DNA of 64,000 nt from Poriferisodalis sp965203655 (GCF_965203655.1 NZ_CBDBDD010000006.1:413704-477703); one strand, 5' to 3'. Counted from the first letter of the stretch, positions 27,225-36,356 are shown. The notes: a model not told the origin generated them from the letters alone. Numbers and translations are program-made.

Positions 27225-27929
27225 GTGACACAGCATTCAGAGTTGCTGGCGGTCCGCCACGGGCAGTCCGAATGGAATCTGCGCGGGCGCTGGCAGGGAC
27301 AGGCCGATCCCCCGCTGACGGGTCTGGGCGAGCGCCAGGCCGAGATTGCTGCTGATGCCCTGGCGAGACGGCTCGCCGAGTCGGACAACAGCTGGCGCAC
27401 ACCCGCCATGGGTGGTCACGATCTGCACACCGCCCGGCATGCCTTCGATCTGCCGCCGTTCGACCTGATCGTCTCGAGCGACCTGCAACGAGCGCGCAGG
27501 ACGGCCGAGATCATCGCGAAACAGCTCGGCGTCAGCGAGGTGATCGCCGACGAGTCGTTGCGAGAGCGCAGTGCGGGTCCGTGGGAGGGTCTCACCCGGG
27601 CCGAGATCGACGAAGGCTGGCCGGGCGACGTCGCAGCTCGGCGGTGGCCGCCCGGCTTTGAATCCGAGGAGAGCATCGCTCGCCGGCTGCTGCCGGCCTT
27701 GCGCCGCCACCTCTCCGTCTGCGGTCGCGTACTGCTTGTGGGTCATGCGGGTGTGCTCAAGACCATCGACGCGCGAGTCGGACTCGGCGACGAACGGGTG
27801 CCCAACCTCGCTGGTCGCTGGTTCTGGCTGGACGGGGCTGCCGCGGACGCGAACTGGAGCTGGGATCAGCTGGAGCCGCGCAACCGGGTCGAGCTCGTTT
27901 CGAGCGACATCGACCTCATGATCGAGTAG
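27225..27929 (+). CDS. Histidine phosphatase (phosphoglycerate mutase-like) family protein
   Basis: Family member with the phospho-histidine motif LLAVRHGQSEWN at residues 6-17, the second arginine region SSDLQRARRTAEI, the acidic residue in LRERSAGPWEG and the second histidine in LLVGHAGVLK. The GTG at 27225 was chosen; upstream sequence is antisense to moaD. An insertion of about 25 residues (SDNSWRTPAMGGHDLH region) lengthens the early loop. The substrate cannot be told from sequence: small-molecule phosphatases such as those acting on phosphoglycerate, cobalamin intermediates or nucleotides share this pattern. Confidence 0.85.
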   Translation: MTQHSELLAVRHGQSEWNLRGRWQGQADPPLTGLGERQAEIAADALARRLAESDNSWRTPAMGGHDLHTARHAFDLPPFDLIVSSDLQRARRTAEIIAKQLGVSEVIADESLRERSAGPWEGLTRAEIDEGWPGDVAARRWPPGFESEESIARRLLPALRRHLSVCGRVLLVGHAGVLKTIDARVGLGDERVPNLAGRWFWLDGAAADANWSWDQLEPRNRVELVSSDIDLMIE

Positions 27930-28173
27930 CCGCGCCTGTCGCGTCCTGGGGATCCGGTGCCGAGGGCGCGGCGATCCATGCAGACGCAGCCGCCGGATCC
28001 ACATCGTTGTCCGCGAGCAGGCTCAAGGTTCGCTCTGCCCGTGCGAGGTCGTCCTCGATGGCATCGAGCTCGTCGTCAGTCAGGAACCCCGAAGGGTTCT
28101 GCGGATCGGCTGGGGACGGCTCGTCGGGCACCGCTGCAAGGCTAGGGCCGCGAGCCGGACCGGATCGGTACAT
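27916..28173 (-). CDS. Small acidic hypothetical protein
   Basis: An 85-residue acidic, Ala/Pro-rich product. It has one predicted helix (LTDDELDAIEDDLARAERTL) that recalls the dimerisation helix of TraR/DksA-type small proteins, but no zinc cysteines are present. Its end overlaps the phosphatase gene by 14 bases in convergent orientation. An internal GTG at 28128 is an alternative start. Not recognised; it could be a real small gene or chance in GC-rich DNA, though the charge pattern favours the former. Confidence 0.45.
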   Translation of the reverse strand: MYRSGPARGPSLAAVPDEPSPADPQNPSGFLTDDELDAIEDDLARAERTLSLLADNDVDPAAASAWIAAPSAPDPQDATGAATRS

Positions 28174-28228
28174 CCCGCTCTAGCCTCGGGGCGAGTGCCG
28201 GAGCGCCGCAGGGATGCTCTCGGATGTG

Positions 28229-28301
28229 GGGCCGCTAGCTCATCGGGTAGAGCAGGGGACTTTTAATCCCAAGGTGCCGGGTTCGAGCCCCGGGCGGCCT
28301 A
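28229..28301 (+). tRNA. tRNA-Lys (anticodon TTT)
   Basis: A cloverleaf can be drawn by hand: acceptor GGGCCGC pairs with GCGGCCT (one G-U), D-stem GCTC/GAGC, anticodon stem with loop CTTTTAA (anticodon TTT at 28262-28264), and T-stem CCGGG/CCCGG with loop TTCGAGC. The discriminator is A at 28301, and CCA is not encoded. One mismatch (G-A) closes the top of the anticodon stem. The gene stands alone, just upstream of a small accessory stretch. Confidence 0.93.
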
Positions 28302-28373
28302 CCGCACCGAGACACCACACCGCACCCAGCCCTTCGTGCTGTCCCGATCGCGCTAGGCCAGTTACCGTCAGCA

Positions 28374-28931
28374 GTGGTGGCCAACAAGGAAGTACTGATC
28401 ATCGCCGGCCCCAACGGCGCTGGCAAGACGACCTTTGCGCACACCTACCTAGAGTTGTCGGAGCGCCACATGCCGTTCGTGAATGCCGACAGCATCGCCC
28501 CAGATCTGCCGTCGGGAACGGCTCTGCACGCCGACTATCGAGCAGGTCGCCTGATGCTGGCCGAACTCGACCGGCTCGCTGCGGAAGGCCGGAGTTTCGC
28601 CTTCGAGACCACGCTGTCGGGCCGCGGTTATCTCCGCAGGATCAGGCAGTGGCGCAATGACGGCTACCACGTCACGCTGCTGTTCCGCTCGCTTCCGTCG
28701 GCCGACGACGCAGTCGAGCGAGTGCGCCTGCGAGCGTCCCAGGGAGGTCATGACGTACTCGAAGACGTGGTGCGTCAACGATTCGAGAAGGGGCTGCGGA
28801 ACTTCCGGGAGCTCTACCGCGAAGCCGTTGACGAGTGGATACTGTTCGACGGCCTACACTTCGATCCAGTGCCCATCGGCAGGAGCACTGACCTTGCCAC
28901 ACATGCCATCAGCACCACCCCGCAGCACTGA
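28374..28931 (+). CDS. Zeta-toxin-like P-loop kinase
   Basis: A 185-residue ATPase of the zeta toxin type, whose best-known members phosphorylate UDP-activated amino sugars and block wall synthesis. Walker A motif GPNGAGKTT is at residues 12-20. The conserved NADSIAPDLPSGTALHADYR and FAFETTLSG segments match the zeta pattern (N-AD for sugar binding, E-T-T). It begins with GTG 72 bases after tRNA-Lys and overlaps a small downstream gene. No epsilon-like antitoxin is recognised upstream, so it may be a housekeeping-type zeta relative or pair with the downstream protein. Confidence 0.8.
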   Translation: MVANKEVLIIAGPNGAGKTTFAHTYLELSERHMPFVNADSIAPDLPSGTALHADYRAGRLMLAELDRLAAEGRSFAFETTLSGRGYLRRIRQWRNDGYHVTLLFRSLPSADDAVERVRLRASQGGHDVLEDVVRQRFEKGLRNFRELYREAVDEWILFDGLHFDPVPIGRSTDLATHAISTTPQH

Positions 28932-29190
28932 ACCGGCCCTCAATGGCCTGAGAATCGGCCAGAATGGCGCCAGCGATGGCGAGGACTTTGTGGAACTGGT
29001 GACTCGGGCAATGCAGCTTGCGGCTAAGCGGGCCCATCTCGTGGCGCACCAGACCGGCACCGGCGTGCTCTACCGGCGCGATGACGGAGCTGTAGGCGTC
29101 TTCAAACCCGATCCGGCCATGTACGAGGATCTGATTCCGCCGCCATTCGAAGACGAGCAGATCCTGCGTATGGAGTCCGTCGAGGCCTGA
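28903..29190 (+). CDS. Small protein overlapping the zeta-toxin-like gene, possible partner
   Basis: A 95-residue soluble product, not recognised. The ATG at 28903 lies inside the end of the zeta-like gene (29-base overlap), which implies coupled translation. The sequence is a helix (DFVELVTRAMQLAAKRAHLV) followed by a beta hairpin-like part (TGTGVLYRRDDGAVGVFKPD). It could be the antitoxin or regulator of the kinase; that is inference from position only. Confidence 0.6.
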   Translation: MPSAPPRSTEPALNGLRIGQNGASDGEDFVELVTRAMQLAAKRAHLVAHQTGTGVLYRRDDGAVGVFKPDPAMYEDLIPPPFEDEQILRMESVEA

Positions 29191-29376
29191 CACCGGCACC
29201 ACTTCGCGTCGGCTGAACGCACACACCGTCAAGCTCAACTACCAGCCACCTGCCCGCAATTCCTCGCGGCAAGCGGAGAACGTAACTGTGTCTTCCGCTG
29301 TGGAAGGCAGCGCGCCGGTTCCCACCACAACAGTTTCTTCCTTATCGACCGGCTGCAACCCGGAGCAGCCCTGCGG

Positions 29377-29853
29377 CTATGCCCGTGTCACCAGAGTGCC
29401 GGCGGCTTTGTCGTGCCAGCCTTGGCGGTCACGATCCCAAGTCAGGCTCACATAGCACAGCAGGCTGAGCGCACCCCCGAGGTAGGGAACGAAGCTCAAC
29501 ACGAGACCCAACGCGTATGGCACCGCCCAGCGCCGAAACGCTCGAGACCACCCGGGCACCGCACCGCTGCGACGGCTGATGACCCTGATGGCGGCCCAAC
29601 GCTTGCCCGGCGTCCGGCCTCGCAACGCGATCAGTGTCACCTCATAGCCGCCATCTACGACTGCCCACAGCGCCATCAGGCCAAGCTGCCCGACCGCCAA
29701 GGTGCCATCAGCACCAACAGCATCAGCACCCGTTGCAGCAGCCCACGCCAAGTACAGCGCCAACCAGGCGAATCCCACGATGAAGATGTCAACCACCCGC
29801 CCGGCGAGCCGCGCAGCAGGCCGCGGAAGCTCAACGGTGGCACCCGAGCCCAA
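29377..29853 (-). CDS. RDD family membrane protein
   Basis: A 158-residue membrane protein of the RDD family (named for conserved Arg-Asp-Asp residues). RLAGRVVDIFIVGFAW supplies the first R and D, GRTPGKRWAAIRV is the central loop motif, and WDRDRQGWHDKAAGTLVTR is the typical C-terminus. Three to four helices are predicted. Some RDD members have been linked to ion exchange, but no specific function can be given. It lies after the broken lipoprotein gene on the same strand. Confidence 0.88.
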   Translation of the reverse strand: MGSGATVELPRPAARLAGRVVDIFIVGFAWLALYLAWAAATGADAVGADGTLAVGQLGLMALWAVVDGGYEVTLIALRGRTPGKRWAAIRVISRRSGAVPGWSRAFRRWAVPYALGLVLSFVPYLGGALSLLCYVSLTWDRDRQGWHDKAAGTLVTRA

Positions 29854-29928
29854 CTCAGCGAACCGCGCACCTCCGCGCTCACCCCGAAGCTCTTCAGATC
29901 CGCGAACAACCCCGACCCCGAACCCGAT

Positions 29929-30755
29929 CTACCAGCCATTCGCACGCAGCTCGTCGACCTCGTCCTGATACTCAGGAGGCACCTCCACAAGCGGCAACTC
30001 ATTGTCGAGCCGGTCCAGAATCTCACGAGCGAAATAGGCCCGCTGGGGAGCCAGCAGATCGTCACGCACCGCCGGGTCGAGCGTCGGATAGGTCGCTGCA
30101 TATCTGCCGCACACATGCAGCAGTTCGCGGTACTCGTAGAGCGAGATGCCCAGCTCGGGGTCTAGATACAGGACATCGCCTGCAGCATTGCCGTTTCTCT
30201 CGAACATCTTCACATCGGGCCACGGCGACTCCCGACCGCACTGCTCAAGCACCTCGAAAAGGCGTCATGCAGCAGATCCACACCTGTTGGCGCGGGCGCA
30301 CGGTTCAGAGCATCGCCGTCAAAGGCAATCAGCACCGCCCGCTCGAAGTCCCGCAACAGTCCCGCTTCGGCATCTGCGCCGCCGTGCAGGAGCCGCGATA
30401 CAGACATTGCCGCTTGCAACTCGAAGTTGACCAGGAAATATGCCCCGATGGGAACGTTGACGAAATAGCTGTCGAGCAGTTCGATTAACCCTCCCTCGCC
30501 CAGCTGCCGGGCGACTCCTAGATGCCGCACTGCAGGACCGTCGCGCAGTTCGGCGCGCCCCAGATCGTGAAGATCAGAATCTGCGTCGTCCACGAGGTCT
30601 GGATCGCTTCCCGGAGCGTTTTCGGCCACCAACGACAGTGCATCTTCGTAAGCGTCACCACTGCCCGAGCAGCTCACCAACAACCCAGTCGCGGCGAACA
30701 ACAGAGCTACGACGTGCCTCCACGCACTCCTGCGAACCGAGCCGGTGCCCGCCAT
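29929..30755 (-). pseudogene. Lipoprotein gene interrupted by a one-base frameshift
   Basis: The first part (start ATG 30755 or 30791) encodes a lipoprotein signal ending LLVSCSGSG and continues to LLHDAF, then changes frame. The second part (from about 30256) continues EVLEQCGRESPWPDVKMF and then YAATYPTLDPAVRDDLLAPQ. Together they align with the central region of the intact upstream neighbour (FVEWMDRCAVDAGFPNIVF; QQAVNYPTLDPDVRDEMLAR). Adding one T to the TTTT run at 30257-30260 restores a single frame. This is either a decayed paralogue or a base-call error in a short homopolymer. Confidence 0.65.
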
Positions 30756-30865
30756 GGCGCTCGTCCCGCTGATCGGCTGTCCATAGACCATCTGCTCACC
30801 TACTGCCACAAGCGAGGTGGAATCACTGCCGTCGTGCCGCCGTGCTGTGGGTCCTTCGCCGATGA

Positions 30866-32143
30866 TCAGTTCTTGTCGGGATAGTTCGAACTCAGCAGGC
30901 CCATGCCGTATACACCTGCTTGCTCGGGATGGGCCTCGATGAAGGCTTCCCTCAATTCGGCCTCCTCGGGGTGGGGATAGCGGCACTTGTGCTGCTCATC
31001 GATCAGCCAGTGATCGGGGCAGATCAGCAGCCTCCTTCCCCCGAGGAAGGGGTTGGACACGTGAGTCTGGCTCTCAGATGTCTCGGGATGATTGATGATG
31101 AACTCCAGATTCTCGAACATGTCACAGAGACGTCCCTCGTGATCGACAACCACGAGTCCCGGTGCATCGCTGAACCCGCAGGGCTGGCCCACCAGCGGAT
31201 ACGGCCGAGTCTCATCGACCGGTTCCCGCTCGGGGACAGGCGCAGATTTCTGTTCCTCGGTCAGCTCCACCCGGTAGTACTCAGCGCACGACTCCCGCTC
31301 GTCGACCTCTAGCTCAAGGCAACGCTCGATATACGACTCCTCCAACGGATGAACAACCCCCTCATCGTGCTCAACAGGAATCTCGACGATGTCGGAAAGA
31401 TGGATGAACTCGTGTGCGGCCTGCAGGTAGTGCCGCCTCATGCGGGCGAGCATCTCGTCGCGTACATCCGGGTCAAGCGTCGGATAATTCACAGCCTGCT
31501 GAGCGCAGCTCTGGCGAAGATCCAGAAAGTCCTCGTACGGCAGGCCGAAGTCCGCCTGGTAGCCGCTCGGCTCCACTGGCAGATCGAAGACGATGTTCGG
31601 AAAGCCCGCATCAACAGCGCATCGGTCCATCCACTCGACAAATGCCCGCTCCAGCGGTCCTCCGCTCCCCAAGTCGGCTGGCAAGTCGTGATACGCCCGC
31701 CGGATGGCATCTTCGACTTCGCTTTCGAATCGCAATCGCTCCCGCTCGTGCCCCCGCGCTTGTAGAGCAACATACTCACTGTGCTGGGAACCGTGTTCCA
31801 AGAGGTCCTCTTCAGTGCGGAATCGCACGTAATACGGCGATGAGAACGCGATCCTGTCGACGAGTTCGTACAAGCCGAGTTCCTCGTCGCTGTAGCGGCG
31901 CTCGGGATCCGCGGAAACCTCAGCCGCTATCTCTGACCACACTGCGCCCGCATCCGGCAACGGAACGGCCGGTTCACCGTCATCGGCCGACCACAGCACG
32001 AACAGCACAACGCCTGATACCACGAGCAGCGCGACGACACCGGCTAGCGCCCATCGCATACGTCCAGACGGCAATCCGCTCCGCCTGTCTGCGCGGCTCG
32101 TACCGCCCCTTGACGCATCCGTCGAATCGTCACCTGAGGACAT
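30866..32143 (-). CDS. Membrane-anchored extracytoplasmic protein, paralogue of the broken lipoprotein gene
   Basis: A 425-residue product with a short basic N-terminus, one helix near residues 30-52 (WALAGVVALLVVSGVVLFVL) and a long acidic exterior domain rich in Glu, Tyr and Cys. No family was recognised. The start at 32143 is fixed by a strong GGAGGAGG site 8 bases upstream. The middle third is related to the downstream frameshifted gene; the last 150 residues, with four cysteines (GQPCGFSD, GRLCDMFE, LLICPDHW, HKCRYPH), are unique to this copy. Expansion by tandem duplication is likely. Confidence 0.75.
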   Translation of the reverse strand: MSSGDDSTDASRGGTSRADRRSGLPSGRMRWALAGVVALLVVSGVVLFVLWSADDGEPAVPLPDAGAVWSEIAAEVSADPERRYSDEELGLYELVDRIAFSSPYYVRFRTEEDLLEHGSQHSEYVALQARGHERERLRFESEVEDAIRRAYHDLPADLGSGGPLERAFVEWMDRCAVDAGFPNIVFDLPVEPSGYQADFGLPYEDFLDLRQSCAQQAVNYPTLDPDVRDEMLARMRRHYLQAAHEFIHLSDIVEIPVEHDEGVVHPLEESYIERCLELEVDERESCAEYYRVELTEEQKSAPVPEREPVDETRPYPLVGQPCGFSDAPGLVVVDHEGRLCDMFENLEFIINHPETSESQTHVSNPFLGGRRLLICPDHWLIDEQHKCRYPHPEEAELREAFIEAHPEQAGVYGMGLLSSNYPDKN

Positions 32144-32250
32144 GGCAGTCCCTCCTCCCAGGCGAGACCGCACCACCCGCGCGAGCCACCGCCTGCTGCC
32201 CATCGCGCAAGACGGACTCCCGCCGGGCCGCCCCAAGACGGCTCCGTGCC

Positions 32251-35200
32251 TCAGTCACAGGCGGCGTCCGTCCCGAAGTTCGTCCACAGAACGTCCAGCG
32301 CTATCTGGGCAAAGCCCAACAGCGTGTTCAGCTTCAAGACCCCCGACAGCACCGCACCCGACGGGAACCGCTTCTGGGCCCAGCCCCCCACCCGTTTCGC
32401 GGCCGCGTCAACGCCTCGATCGACGCCGAACTCGACGACTTCACCGCAGATGAGCTTCACGATCGCGTCATCGAGAACCCTGTCCCCGATCGGACGCGTG
32501 TAGTCCTCAGTGCCGACGAGGATCGTCTCCTCGTTCTCAACCGCGCGCTGGATCGCCTCCAGATCTCTGCGCAACTCGGCCGAGACGCTGCGACGTGTGT
32601 CCGCCGTGTACTCGGCAATCCACGTGTTCATGTCGAACCCGCTGTTCCACGTCAAGATCAAGAGATTGTGTTGTCGCATGCATTGCTGGAGCTTGGCCAG
32701 CGGCGTGGTGGCATTCATGTGGTCGTGCTCATTGCACAGCACGGGCCTGCCGCCGCGGTCGACGTCGTAGGGACTCCATGGCAGGTATTCGGGGTCAACG
32801 ATGCCGCTGTTGTTCTTGTCGTTGCAGCCCTTGAGGTTTCGCGGCCGATGACCGCCGCCCGCGGGGGTCCACAGGTTTGTCGGCCCATCCTCGCACGGCG
32901 GCGGGGTGTGGGCTTGGCAGTTGGTGTGGCCGCGGCCGGGGTCGTGGTGATGCACCAGACGCGCCCGGTGCCCGTCGCTGTGCGCACAACTGCGGTCCAC
33001 GATCACAGCGGTGACAGTGCTGGACTGGGTGCGGGTGCGGGGCCCGTTGGCGTATTTGATGGTGACGGTGTAATCGTCGGCGCGGGTCGCGACCGCGACC
33101 AGCGACGCGTCGCCGCTGTCGCCGTAAGCCCTCGCGGTGATTCCGCCGGGGGCCGCCGACTCGACCGACAGCCTGGTGGTGGCCGGGCCATAGGACCACG
33201 AGCCCGTGATCGGCTTGCCCACCTCGCCGATCAGCTCCTCGGGCTGGCCGGTGATCGTGATGCGGTAGTCGACGGCAATTGTCAGCCGGTACGCGCCTCG
33301 GCCGCCGGGACCGGAGGTGGTGGCCTCGATCGTGTAGGGGCCGGGCTGGAGGAACCTGCGGGCGATGCGGCTGTCGGTGCTGCTGGCGTGGTTGTCGTTG
33401 TGGGCCAGCGCGGTGCCTGAGCCGTTGCGGCTGTGACCGTTGAGCAGCAGCACGTAGGGGTCGAGGCTGCTGGCGGCGGCCTTGGCGAGGTCGACGGTGA
33501 CCCATCCGGCCGCGCCGAGTGTGAACGTGTGCCGGCGCGCGTAGTGGGTGCCGGGGCTGCGGTTGGCGGAGACGCAGGCTGTGTCGGCGGTGATAGTGCC
33601 GCTGCGGACCGTCTTTCCGGCGGCAAGCGCGCCGAGGTGCTCTGAGCAGGGCAGCTGGGCGGTGAGGGTGACCGTGCGGGTGGTGTCGGCGTAGCCGGCG
33701 GCACCGCAGGTGAGGGTGACGTGCAACGTGTCGGGGGCGTCGAGGCGAGCGGACACGGTGCGCTGGGCACCGGACTCGGGTTCGACGGTGGCCGCTCCGG
33801 GTGACGTGGTGCAGGCCGCTGTGGCGGGCAGCACCACGAAGCCGGAGGCGACGGTGGTCTTGCCGGTGCCCGTGGCGGTGGCGGTGGCGTCTGCGAGGCC
33901 GTAGATGCGCACCGGGGCCTGGCAGTCGATGCCGATGTGTGTGGTGTGGGTGTCGTCGGCGGGATGCCGGCCAGCGGTGACCGTGGCGGTGGCGGCGCCG
34001 TCGGCGGTGCAAGCCAGTGCGGCGGTGGCGGTGATCTGCCAGTTGCCGACGGCGGCGTTGTCGGAGCCGATGACCGGCGTCGCTGCGGGCACGCTGCCGG
34101 GCGTGGCGGTGATGGTGCTGGTGGTGTCCCAGCTTGCGGCGATGGCGGCGCTGTCGGCAGTGGCGGTGAGTGTGACGGCGAGCGTGCTGCCTTGGGCGAG
34201 GGTGCAGCTGTGAGCGGCATCCGCGTCCTGGGCCGCTGTAACGGTGCAGGCGTCGTCGGGTGCGAAGGTGGCGGTGACGGTGCCGATCTGCGGTCTTGGC
34301 TCGGCGGAGAACACCGCTTCGGCCACCCCGGGGCTGTAGTCGGGGGCGGTACAGGTGACCGTGACGGTGGCGGCTGCGCCGGGGCCGAGACGCACCAGCA
34401 CGGTGCGCGTGGCGGACAGGCTGCTGACCCACGGCGTGCCCGCCCCGCGGCCCGCGGCGGTGCCTGTGCAGCGCGCCGTGGCGGGGTCGACGGTGAAGGT
34501 GTCCAGCGCGTAGCTCGCACCGCCGACGGGCACCGAGTCCTCCAGGCCGGTCACCGACACCACGCGCAGGCGCCCCGCCAGGGTCGCCTCGGCCGTTGTG
34601 GGCGACCGGTCCTCGGCGTCGCAGGTCACGGTGACACGATGGCTGAACGGCGCCGCCAGCGTCAGGCTGACGGTGCGCTCGGCGGGGGTGCCGGTCTTTG
34701 CCACCGACAGGGTCACCCCCGCCGCCGCAGCGGTGGCGGCGCAGGTCGCATCCGCGGGCTCGACGGTGAATGTGTCGGCGGCGGTGAGGGTGCCGCTGCC
34801 GGTCACGGTGGCGTCGGCGAGATCGGTGATGACGACTGGGGGCTCGTCGAGCGCGGTAGTGACGGTCAAGGTGAACGCGCCGGTGGTGCGTTCGGTGCCG
34901 GTGGTGACCTCCACGGTGTAGGCGCCCGCTGTGAGCGACAGGCCCCGGATGCGGCTGTCGCGGCCGTCAGGGCCCGAGTCGTCGTCTGAGCCCACCACCG
35001 TCCCGTCGCTGTCGATGACGTACACGTGGGGGTCCCCCGCCGAGACCGCGTCGATGTCCAGCGTCGCCGCGCCGGCGACCGAGAACGTGTAGCTGTACGC
35101 CCAGTACGGCACCTGGTCGGTGTGCTTTTGGGACGACTTGCAGCCGGCCGCCCAGGTGCCCGTGCGCGTCACGGTGCCTGAGCCCAGCGCGCCCAGCGCC

Positions 35201-35724
35201 TCCGAGCAGTCATCGCCCTCGCCGTCGGTGTCGTTGTCTTCGTCGCCCGGGTCGTCGTCGGTGTCGTCAGTGTCGTCGGTGTCGGCGTCTGGGTCGGGGT
35301 GGCAGTGCGGCGGCGTGGTGGCCCGGTCGATCGATTGGCCCGTGCTGCATGTCCATCCCGGGTCACGGGTGAGGGTGCGCTCGCAGGTGCTGGGGTCGCC
35401 CGAAACCGCGGCCCAGCCCGCAGTGCAGCTGTAGGTGACCGTGCCGAGACGAGCGCCGGCGGGCCGCTCGCAGCCCGACGACGAGTTCATCGCATAGCCC
35501 GCGACGGTGCACACCGCGCCAGGCGTCTTGGACTGCGTTTCGCGCACGGTGCGCGTCGTGGTGACGATGCGGGTCACGGGCCGGCAGCACACTTGGCGGG
35601 TGCGGATCTCGTCGTGGTACTCGGTGCGGGTCACCGGCTTGCAGCACACCTGCTCGGTGCGATAGTTGTACGCAGGCCGGTTCTCGTAGTGGTACGCCGG
35701 CTCGGTGATCAGCGTCTCGCGCAT
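32251..35724 (-). CDS. Large secreted-type protein with PPC-like domains (probably the 3' part of a frameshifted gene)
   Basis: A 1157-codon frame without its own signal peptide. Order: Cys/Thr/Arg-rich repeats (EQVCCKPVTRTEY, RQVCCRPVTRIV), a module YSCTAGWAAVSGDPSTCER, an Asp-rich linker (about residues 144-172), a PPC-like beta domain (YSYTFSVAGAATLDIDAVSA), several 90-residue beta domains with TVTC-type cysteines, a second PPC-like domain (YARRHTFTLGAAGWVTVDLA) and a unique helical C-terminus of about 200 residues. The upstream gene has the signal peptide and a homologous GWALVGDPPYCQR module, so the two were probably one protein. The ATG at 35724 overlaps the upstream stop and lacks a ribosome site. 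Confidence 0.7.
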   Translation of the reverse strand: MRETLITEPAYHYENRPAYNYRTEQVCCKPVTRTEYHDEIRTRQVCCRPVTRIVTTTRTVRETQSKTPGAVCTVAGYAMNSSSGCERPAGARLGTVTYSCTAGWAAVSGDPSTCERTLTRDPGWTCSTGQSIDRATTPPHCHPDPDADTDDTDDTDDDPGDEDNDTDGEGDDCSEALGALGSGTVTRTGTWAAGCKSSQKHTDQVPYWAYSYTFSVAGAATLDIDAVSAGDPHVYVIDSDGTVVGSDDDSGPDGRDSRIRGLSLTAGAYTVEVTTGTERTTGAFTLTVTTALDEPPVVITDLADATVTGSGTLTAADTFTVEPADATCAATAAAAGVTLSVAKTGTPAERTVSLTLAAPFSHRVTVTCDAEDRSPTTAEATLAGRLRVVSVTGLEDSVPVGGASYALDTFTVDPATARCTGTAAGRGAGTPWVSSLSATRTVLVRLGPGAAATVTVTCTAPDYSPGVAEAVFSAEPRPQIGTVTATFAPDDACTVTAAQDADAAHSCTLAQGSTLAVTLTATADSAAIAASWDTTSTITATPGSVPAATPVIGSDNAAVGNWQITATAALACTADGAATATVTAGRHPADDTHTTHIGIDCQAPVRIYGLADATATATGTGKTTVASGFVVLPATAACTTSPGAATVEPESGAQRTVSARLDAPDTLHVTLTCGAAGYADTTRTVTLTAQLPCSEHLGALAAGKTVRSGTITADTACVSANRSPGTHYARRHTFTLGAAGWVTVDLAKAAASSLDPYVLLLNGHSRNGSGTALAHNDNHASSTDSRIARRFLQPGPYTIEATTSGPGGRGAYRLTIAVDYRITITGQPEELIGEVGKPITGSWSYGPATTRLSVESAAPGGITARAYGDSGDASLVAVATRADDYTVTIKYANGPRTRTQSSTVTAVIVDRSCAHSDGHRARLVHHHDPGRGHTNCQAHTPPPCEDGPTNLWTPAGGGHRPRNLKGCNDKNNSGIVDPEYLPWSPYDVDRGGRPVLCNEHDHMNATTPLAKLQQCMRQHNLLILTWNSGFDMNTWIAEYTADTRRSVSAELRRDLEAIQRAVENEETILVGTEDYTRPIGDRVLDDAIVKLICGEVVEFGVDRGVDAAAKRVGGWAQKRFPSGAVLSGVLKLNTLLGFAQIALDVLWTNFGTDAACD

Positions 35725-36356
35725 CCCGGTGCGCTGCCGTCGCGGTAGCCGTACTTCGTGCACACCGACTGGCCCAGCACCACGCCCCATTTTGCGCAGT
35801 AGCGCACACGCGCCGTGTAGGTGTACGGCTCCATGCCCATGTAGGTCCTCGTGAGCGGCGGCACCCGCACCCGCACTGTCAACGGCGGCACCCGCTTGCG
35901 CACCGCATAGCGCACATGCTCAGTCACCACGGTCGCGACACGCACCGTATAGGTCCGCTCATAGGGCACCATGTCGGTGACCGTATGGCGCTTCACCACC
36001 TCACGAGTCACGACGCGCTGACAATACGGCGGATCGCCCACCAGCGCCCATCCCTGCGCCGTGTCACACGTGTAGGCCGGCAGCATCGAGTCCGCAGACA
36101 CGGTCACACACCCGCTGCCCGACACCTCCACCGCATGGCCGCCGATCCTCGCCGGGCACGAAGCGGCCGCAGGCTTTGTCTCGCGCTTGTGGCAGTCGCC
36201 GCTGCCCGAGTCATACACATAGCCCCGCGCGCACTGCGCGGTCGCCGACGTCGCCCCGTCAGCGGTTCCGCCCGCATCCGCTGCGGAGGGCACCGGCATC
36301 AGCACCCCCACAGCAACCAGCACCGCGGCCGCCGCCAGCCCCAACCGGCCCCTCAC
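35709..36356 (-). CDS. Secreted Cys-rich protein (probably the 5' part of a frameshifted gene)
   Basis: A 215-residue product with a clear Sec signal peptide (basic start MRGRLG, hydrophobic core, cleavage after PSAADA near residue 28). The GTG at 36354-36356 overlaps the stop of the prepilin-like gene (GTGA), which settles the start. The mature part has a Cys-rich module (YTCDTAQGWALVGDPPYCQR) and Val/Arg/Tyr-rich repeats (YTVRVATVV, RVRVPPLTRTY). It stops at 35709, just where a homologous frame takes over, so either a one- or two-base frameshift split the gene or the two parts are made separately by coupled translation. Confidence 0.7.
   Translation of the reverse strand: MRGRLGLAAAAVLVAVGVLMPVPSAADAGGTADGATSATAQCARGYVYDSGSGDCHKRETKPAAASCPARIGGHAVEVSGSGCVTVSADSMLPAYTCDTAQGWALVGDPPYCQRVVTREVVKRHTVTDMVPYERTYTVRVATVVTEHVRYAVRKRVPPLTVRVRVPPLTRTYMGMEPYTYTARVRYCAKWGVVLGQSVCTKYGYRDGSAPGCARR

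Noticed and set aside
28229..28301. Alternative reading of the tRNA as a pseudo-tRNA because of the G-A mismatch
   Set aside because: Acceptor, D and T stems are complete and the anticodon loop is normal; one stem-end mismatch is acceptable.
28229..32250. A complete integrative element at tRNA-Lys
   Set aside because: No integrase gene and no second copy of the tRNA 3' end was found.
31414..33420. A 668-codon plus-strand frame
   Set aside because: Crosses two well-supported minus-strand genes and their intergenic region and has no domain or start signal.
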